Origin: Lentzea sp. NEAU-D7
GTDB taxonomy: Bacteria; Actinomycetota; Actinomycetes; Mycobacteriales; Pseudonocardiaceae
DNA: 64,000 nucleotides
Direction: 5' to 3'
Assembly: GCF_026242055.1 (NCBI RefSeq)
Contig: NZ_JAPJDL010000015.1
Location: forward strand, 1 to 64,000
Position 1 is the first letter of the stretch. Every line of letters starts with the position of its first letter. The notes beneath the pieces are model-generated. The model ran no database searches and had not been told where the DNA came from. It saw nothing but the letters and a program-made list of their open reading frames with translations. The position numbers and the translations under genes are program-made. Shown here in pieces: positions 59,740-64,000 of this stretch.

Positions 59740-61140
59740 TCAGAATTCGAGGGCGAGGGTGGCGCGCGAGTCGACCGGCGCGATGGTCGTCTTGCCGAGA
59801 CGCGGCAGGTCCAGCTGCCCGTCAACCATGCCGACCGAGACCGAGCGGGTGTCCGCCGGGACCTCGACGACGATCGCGAACGGCAGCGGTCCGCCGTCGT
59901 AGCGCGCGCCGACCTGCCGGGCGGCCGAGCCGTCCGGCAGCGTGACGGTGATCAGGTCCTTGGTCCACAGGCCGCCCGCGGTGTCGGGCAGGTCGCCGGC
60001 CGCCTCGACCCGCACCTCCAGCAACGCCTTGTCGGGCGCGGAGATCGTGACCACGTCGTACTGGCTCTCGCCGAGCTTGACCGGGCGCTGGCGGCCCAGC
60101 CGCACGCCGGTGATCTTCATGCCGAGCTCGCGGCCGCCGAAGCGGATCTTCTGCGTCCGCTCGGTGAACTGGGGCGGGGCGGCGGCGCGCTGCAGCACCT
60201 GCGGCGCGTTGTCGGAACGCTTGCCGGACGGGACCTCCGCGCGCTGCTCCAGCGACTTGGCGCCGAGCGTGCCGAGCACGAGGTGCTCGGCACCCTGCTG
60301 CGGGTCCGGCACGGTGTAGACGACGAAGACCGAGCCGTTGGCGGGCAGGCGGTCGGCCGGCAGGACCTGGCGCTTGCCGGGGACCTCCAGCGCGAGCTCG
60401 GACGGCTGCGGGGCGAACCCCTGCCAGTTGGTGCGGTGGAAACCGCTGTCCGTCTCGTTGAGCTTGTCGACCTTCATCCTGACCACGCGCAGCCGTGACC
60501 CGGCCTCGGCGCGCAGCGTGCCCTCCGACGTGAACCAGATGTCCGGGTTCGCCCAGCCGGTCACGGCGGTGCCGAGCAGGTCGTCGCGCAGCTTGATGTC
60601 GGCGTCGCCCAGGCCGAGCTCGTGGTTCGAGCGCTTGCCGTCGTCGGGCAGCACGGCCAGGAAGTCGCGTCCGGCCGTCAGGTCCTGCTGCTTCGACGGG
60701 TCGAACTCCTTGCCGTCGGTGCGCACGAGCGTCCCGCCCGGCGTGCTGCGGTTGCCCTTCTCGGGCACCTGCGGCGACTGCACCTCGTAACGGACCTCGT
60801 CATCCGTCTTGGTGACTTCCTTGAGCGGCACGGGCACCCAGTCGGTGGTGGCGCCGGTGCCGGGCACCTGGACCGGTCCGCACCACAGGCGCTTGTCCAC
60901 CTCGGACTCCAGGCCCGTCTTCGCGAACCAGCAGCTGACCGCGGCGGCACCGGCCCGTGCCACGTAGCCGTACTCCAGCGTGTAGGCGAGCTGCGCCTCG
61001 GCGTTGGCCTGCAGCTCAGAGGCGTCGGCGAGCTTTTTGCCGTCCATCGTGAGCTGCACCGCCGCCGGTTGCGCGGGCGGAGCTGTGGCACATCCAGTCA
61101 CTGCCAGGAGGACCGTCAGACCCAGCACCGCACAACGCAC
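59740..61140 (-). CDS. large lipoprotein of unknown function
   Basis: 466 aa. Signal peptide with lipobox VTGC (Cys about 17). Two repeated beta-rich halves: each has a region on quinol-free surface strands such as WVPVPLKEVTKTDDEVRYEV and LITVTLPDGSAARQVGARY, suggesting DUF4352-like immunoglobulin-type domains. No catalytic motif seen. GTG 61140 with GAGGGGCGAGGA upstream. Convergent with the MFS gene. Confidence 0.7.
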   Translation of the reverse strand: MRCAVLGLTVLLAVTGCATAPPAQPAAVQLTMDGKKLADASELQANAEAQLAYTLEYGYVARAGAAAVSCWFAKTGLESEVDKRLWCGPVQVPGTGATTDWVPVPLKEVTKTDDEVRYEVQSPQVPEKGNRSTPGGTLVRTDGKEFDPSKQQDLTAGRDFLAVLPDDGKRSNHELGLGDADIKLRDDLLGTAVTGWANPDIWFTSEGTLRAEAGSRLRVVRMKVDKLNETDSGFHRTNWQGFAPQPSELALEVPGKRQVLPADRLPANGSVFVVYTVPDPQQGAEHLVLGTLGAKSLEQRAEVPSGKRSDNAPQVLQRAAAPPQFTERTQKIRFGGRELGMKITGVRLGRQRPVKLGESQYDVVTISAPDKALLEVRVEAAGDLPDTAGGLWTKDLITVTLPDGSAARQVGARYDGGPLPFAIVVEVPADTRSVSVGMVDGQLDLPRLGKTTIAPVDSRATLALEF

Positions 61141-61229
61141 AGTCCTCGCCCCTCACCAGTTGAAACCGAAACGTCACTACTGGTTAAAGGCGGCGCTCAC
61201 TCGTCAGGGTTGCCCCGGTCGAGTGTGGC

Positions 61230-62381
61230 TCAGATCACACTGCGGTAGACCTCGACGGTTTGCTCGGCCATCGCGGACCACGAGAACTCCTGCTCAGCCC
61301 GTGTGCGGCCGGCGGCGCCGAAGCGCTTCGCGCGTTCGGGGTCTGTGATCAGTTCGTTGATCGATTCCGCCAGCTGGTGTCGATATGTCGACAAATCGTG
61401 CTCGTCGTAGTGGACGAGGAGGCCCGTCTCGCCGTGCACGACGACCTCGGGGATGCCGCCGACATCGCTCGCGACGACGGCCGTGCCGCACGCCATCGCC
61501 TCCAGGTTCACGATGCCCAGCGGTTCGTAGACCGACGGGCACACGAACACAGCCGCGTGGCTCAGGATCTGGCGCACCTCGGCGGGCTGCAACATCTTCT
61601 GGATCCAGAACACGCCCGGCCGCGCCCGCGAGAGCTCGCTGACCGCCTGCTTGATCTCCTCGGCGATTTCCGGTGTGTCCGGTGCGCCCGCGCACAGCAC
61701 GATCTGCGCTTCCGGGTCGATCTGGTGCGCGGCGGCCACGAGGTGGCTCAAACCTTTTTGCCGCGTGATCCTTCCCACGAAGGCCACGATCGGCTTCGCG
61801 GGATCGATTCCACGGGACGTCAGGGCGTCGGTTTCGGCGACCGGGTGGTAGGCGTTGCTGTCGATTCCGTTGCGGACGACGTGCACCCTCGCCGGGTCGA
61901 GAGCGGGGTACGCGTCGAGCACGTCGGCCCTCATTCCCTCGCTCACGGCGATGACCGCGTCGGCGTGTTCGTACGCCGTCCGCTCGGCCCACGAGGAGAT
62001 CCGGTACCCGCCGCCGAGCTGCTCGGCCTTCCACGGCCGGCGCGGTTCCAGCGAGTGCGCCGTCACCACGTGCGGGATGCCGTGCAGGAGTTTGCCCAGG
62101 TGGCCGCCCATGTTGGCGTACCACGTGTGCGAGTGGACCAGCGTGGCCGTGGAGATCGCCGAGGCCATCTCCAGGTCGACCGCGAGGGTCGAGAGAGCCG
62201 CGTTCGCCTGCTCCAGGCTGTGCGGGGCGTTGTGGGCCGTGGCGTCCGATCGGGGTGCACCGAAGCAGTGCACGTCGACCTCCACGAGCTCGCGGAGATG
62301 GGGCACGAGGAATCCCACGTGCACGCCAGCCCCGCCGTACACCTCTGGCGGATACTCCCGGGTCAACAGCGCTACTCGCAC
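61230..62381 (-). CDS. glgA: glycogen synthase / maltose-1-phosphate synthase GlgA (GlgM)
   Basis: 383-aa GT4 enzyme of the actinobacterial type. Motifs: REYPPEVYGGAGVHVG, AHSLEPRRPWK, FVGRITRQKG and the E-x7-E region CPSVYEPLGIVNLEAMACG. The mycobacterial homologue (Rv1212c) makes alpha-maltose-1-phosphate for alpha-glucan. GTG 62381 is leaderless (TACGGT 6 nt upstream). Divergent from glgC, 88 bp apart. Confidence 0.93.
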   Translation of the reverse strand: MRVALLTREYPPEVYGGAGVHVGFLVPHLRELVEVDVHCFGAPRSDATAHNAPHSLEQANAALSTLAVDLEMASAISTATLVHSHTWYANMGGHLGKLLHGIPHVVTAHSLEPRRPWKAEQLGGGYRISSWAERTAYEHADAVIAVSEGMRADVLDAYPALDPARVHVVRNGIDSNAYHPVAETDALTSRGIDPAKPIVAFVGRITRQKGLSHLVAAAHQIDPEAQIVLCAGAPDTPEIAEEIKQAVSELSRARPGVFWIQKMLQPAEVRQILSHAAVFVCPSVYEPLGIVNLEAMACGTAVVASDVGGIPEVVVHGETGLLVHYDEHDLSTYRHQLAESINELITDPERAKRFGAAGRTRAEQEFSWSAMAEQTVEVYRSVI

Positions 62382-62387
62382 ACACCC

Positions 62388-62393
62388 ACCGTA
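62388..62393 (-). promoter_or_regulatory. -10 hexamer TACGGT for leaderless glgA
   Basis: 6 nt before GTG 62381. Confidence 0.5.
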
Positions 62394-62455
62394 GATCACG
62401 GCGGTACCGGTTGGGACAAACCGCTTTGCGTCTGGTTCGGGAACGATCGCACGGA

Positions 62456-62461
62456 TAGGGT
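62456..62461 (+). promoter_or_regulatory. -10 hexamer TAGGGT for leaderless glgC
   Basis: 8 nt before GTG 62470. Confidence 0.6.
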
Positions 62462-62469
62462 CACATACC

Positions 62470-63684
62470 GTGAAGGGGCAGCCGCACGTTCTCGGAATTG
62501 TGCTTGCCGGTGGTGAAGGCAAGCGCCTGTGGCCACTGACGGCCGACCGCGCGAAACCGGCTGTGCCCTTCGGGGGCAACTACCGGCTGGTCGACTTCGT
62601 GCTGTCGAACCTGGTCAACGCCGGGCTCGCGAAGCTCTGCGTGCTGACGCAGTACAAGTCGCACTCGTTGGACCGCCACATCTCGACGACGTGGCGCCTG
62701 TCCAATGTGCTCGGTCAGTACGTGACGCCGGTCCCGGCCCAGCAACGCCTGGGCCCCCGCTGGTACACGGGCTCGGCCGACGCGATCTTCCAGTCGCTGA
62801 ACCTCGTCCACGACGAGAAGCCCGACCACGTGGTCATCTTCGGAGCCGACCACGTGTACCGGATGGACCCAGGCCAGATGATCTCGCAGCACGTCGAGTC
62901 GGGCGCGGCCGTGACCGTCGCCGGCATTCGCGTGCCGCGCAACGAGGCCAAGGCCTTCGGCTGCATCGACAGCGACGCCTCGGGCAAGATCACCCGGTTC
63001 CTGGAGAAGCCGTCCGAGCCGCCGCACGTGCCGGACGATCCCGAAGTGACCTTCGCTTCGATGGGCAACTACGTCTTCACGACCGAGGCGTTGCTCGACG
63101 CCCTGCGCGGGGACGCGTTGAACCCCGACTCGGACCACGACATGGGTGGCGACATCATCCCCATGCTGGTGGACCGGGGGAAGGCGCACGTCTACGACTT
63201 CCAGGACAACGAGGTGCCCGGAGCCACCGACCGGGACCGCGGCTACTGGCGCGACGTCGGGACGATCGACGCCTACTACGACGCGCACATGGACCTGGTT
63301 TCGGTCCATCCGATCTTCAACCTCTACAACCAGTTGTGGCCCATCCGCACCGCCACTCCGCCCATGCCTCCGGCCAAGTTCATCGCCGGCGGGTCCGCTG
63401 AGGACTCGATGGTGGGGCCCGGGTCGATCATCTCCGGGAAGATCCACGGGTCGGTGATCTCCTCCGACGTGACCGTCGAGGTCGGGTCGGTGGTGCAGGG
63501 GTCTGTGCTTTTGCCCGGGGTTCGGATCGGCAAGGGTGCTGTGGTTCGGCGGGCTATTTTGGACAAGAACGTTGTGGTGCCTGATGGGGCTTTGATCGGG
63601 GTTGACGCGCCTATGGATCGGGAGCGGTACACGGTTTCCGCTTCTGGGGTCACCGTGCTCGGGAAGGGTGTTCGGGCTTACTAG
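62470..63684 (+). CDS. glgC: glucose-1-phosphate adenylyltransferase
   Basis: 404 aa. Nucleotidyltransferase signature LAGGEGKRLWPLTADRAKP, FGADHVYRMD, FLEKPSEPP and a C-terminal left-handed beta-helix (GSIISGKIHGSVISSDVTV). It makes ADP-glucose, the donor for GlgA/GlgM. Leaderless GTG start. A GC hairpin at 63748-63766 lies downstream. Confidence 0.95.
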   Translation: MKGQPHVLGIVLAGGEGKRLWPLTADRAKPAVPFGGNYRLVDFVLSNLVNAGLAKLCVLTQYKSHSLDRHISTTWRLSNVLGQYVTPVPAQQRLGPRWYTGSADAIFQSLNLVHDEKPDHVVIFGADHVYRMDPGQMISQHVESGAAVTVAGIRVPRNEAKAFGCIDSDASGKITRFLEKPSEPPHVPDDPEVTFASMGNYVFTTEALLDALRGDALNPDSDHDMGGDIIPMLVDRGKAHVYDFQDNEVPGATDRDRGYWRDVGTIDAYYDAHMDLVSVHPIFNLYNQLWPIRTATPPMPPAKFIAGGSAEDSMVGPGSIISGKIHGSVISSDVTVEVGSVVQGSVLLPGVRIGKGAVVRRAILDKNVVVPDGALIGVDAPMDRERYTVSASGVTVLGKGVRAY

Positions 63685-63747
63685 CTCGGGGCGCTGGCTT
63701 GGCGGGTGGTCACCTTGCGGGCGGCGACCTCGCCTTGCGTGCTTTCC

Positions 63748-63766
63748 CTGGGGGCGCTGCCCCCAG
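63748..63766 (+). terminator. hairpin downstream of glgC
   Basis: CTGGGGGC (63748-63755), loop GCT, GCCCCCAG (63759-63766). No U-tract. The stretch 63685-63866 otherwise holds no gene I can support. Confidence 0.5.
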
Positions 63767-63866
63767 ACCCCCGGCAATCTGATCAGGGGGCCCGCGCCGT
63801 GCGTGGGTTGATGGCACGCCTGTTGTGTTGGGCGGCTGCCTGTTGCTTTGCGGGTTGCGTTGGCGG

Positions 63867-64000
63867 TGGGGTCCCATCACAACCCGCACCAAGAGCGGGC
63901 CACATGAGAGAAGGGGTGTCAAGCGGACGAAAAGCGTGTCCGCTTGACACCCCTTCTCTCATGCAGCAAGTGCTATGGCGCGACTCGTGATGGGACCCCA
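63867..64000. repeat. 134-bp palindromic element at the right edge
   Basis: Perfect 14-bp outer arms (63867-63880 and 63987-64000) and perfect 26-bp inner arms (63903-63928 and 63938-63963) share one centre; the loop is GAAAAGCGT. It reaches the window edge, so its full extent is unknown. No frame of its own. Confidence 0.9.

Noticed and set aside
63867..63963. Possible tRNA-like fold at the right edge
   Set aside because: The hairpin is a single long stem with no cloverleaf, anticodon loop or T-loop consensus.

Overview
The window is high-GC actinobacterial chromosome, most likely from the Pseudonocardiales (Lentzea/Saccharothrix-like). The evidence is the strong G/C bias at third codon positions, the many GTG starts, an AfsR-type SARP regulator, a mycothiol gene (mshB), a GlgA/GlgM-type glycogen synthase, and a gene order that, from memory, follows M. 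tuberculosis Rv1159 to Rv1213 (pimE, phhB, mutT2, typA, lpqW, mshB, Rv1171, fdxC, Rv1178, dapD, dapE, Rv1205, folP2, gpgS, Rv1209, tag, Rv1211, glgA, glgC). The genus cannot be fixed from sequence alone. I see no phage, integrase, insertion sequence, CRISPR array, rRNA or tRNA.

Layout. 1-8.7 kb: a cysteine-pair protein, alkylation repair genes (ogt and an Ada/AlkA fusion), ychF, a large SARP-NB-ARC-TPR regulator, two tiny membrane proteins, a PimE-like mannosyltransferase and phhB. 8.7-13.2 kb: a TPP riboswitch followed by thiBPQ and a short-chain dehydrogenase. 13.2-18.2 kb: an ABC exporter with a LolA-like secreted protein, divergent from a response regulator/kinase pair; the shared promoter region carries two pairs of 11-bp-phased direct repeats. 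18.2-23.5 kb: a Nudix fusion, trpS behind a complete tandem-Trp attenuator, yciI, an S41 peptidase with an in-frame 21-bp repeat coupled to a Cys/Lys-rich microprotein behind a candidate iron box, and typA. 23.5-25.1 kb: no gene, but three different repeat structures. 25.1-33.1 kb: an LpqW-like lipoprotein and a dipeptide/oligopeptide ABC operon. 33.1-42.7 kb: mshB, ferredoxin, a DapC-like aminotransferase, dapD, dapE, two LOG proteins and accessory genes. 42.7-50 kb: a secreted hydrolase, a miniaturised FolP2-like ORF in front of gpgS, and a cydABDC operon in which every gene is shorter than its family. 50-64 kb: a PadR/HAAS pair, a DivIVA-domain protein, tag, PaaX with an enoyl-CoA hydratase, a DUF3117 protein, pepA, a secreted amidohydrolase, a LysR/MFS pair ending in a 164-bp palindrome, a lipoprotein, glgA and glgC, and a last palindrome at the right edge.

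Window-wide signals. At least 16 reading frames start 6-8 nt downstream of a TANNNT -10 hexamer, the signature of leaderless transcripts, while operon-internal genes mostly use overlapping stop/start codons. Three long palindromic elements (124, 164 and 134 bp) lie in or beside gene 3' ends. The strongest regulatory observation is the trpS attenuator. The strongest protein-level oddities are the compact cyd operon and the FolP2 remnant.
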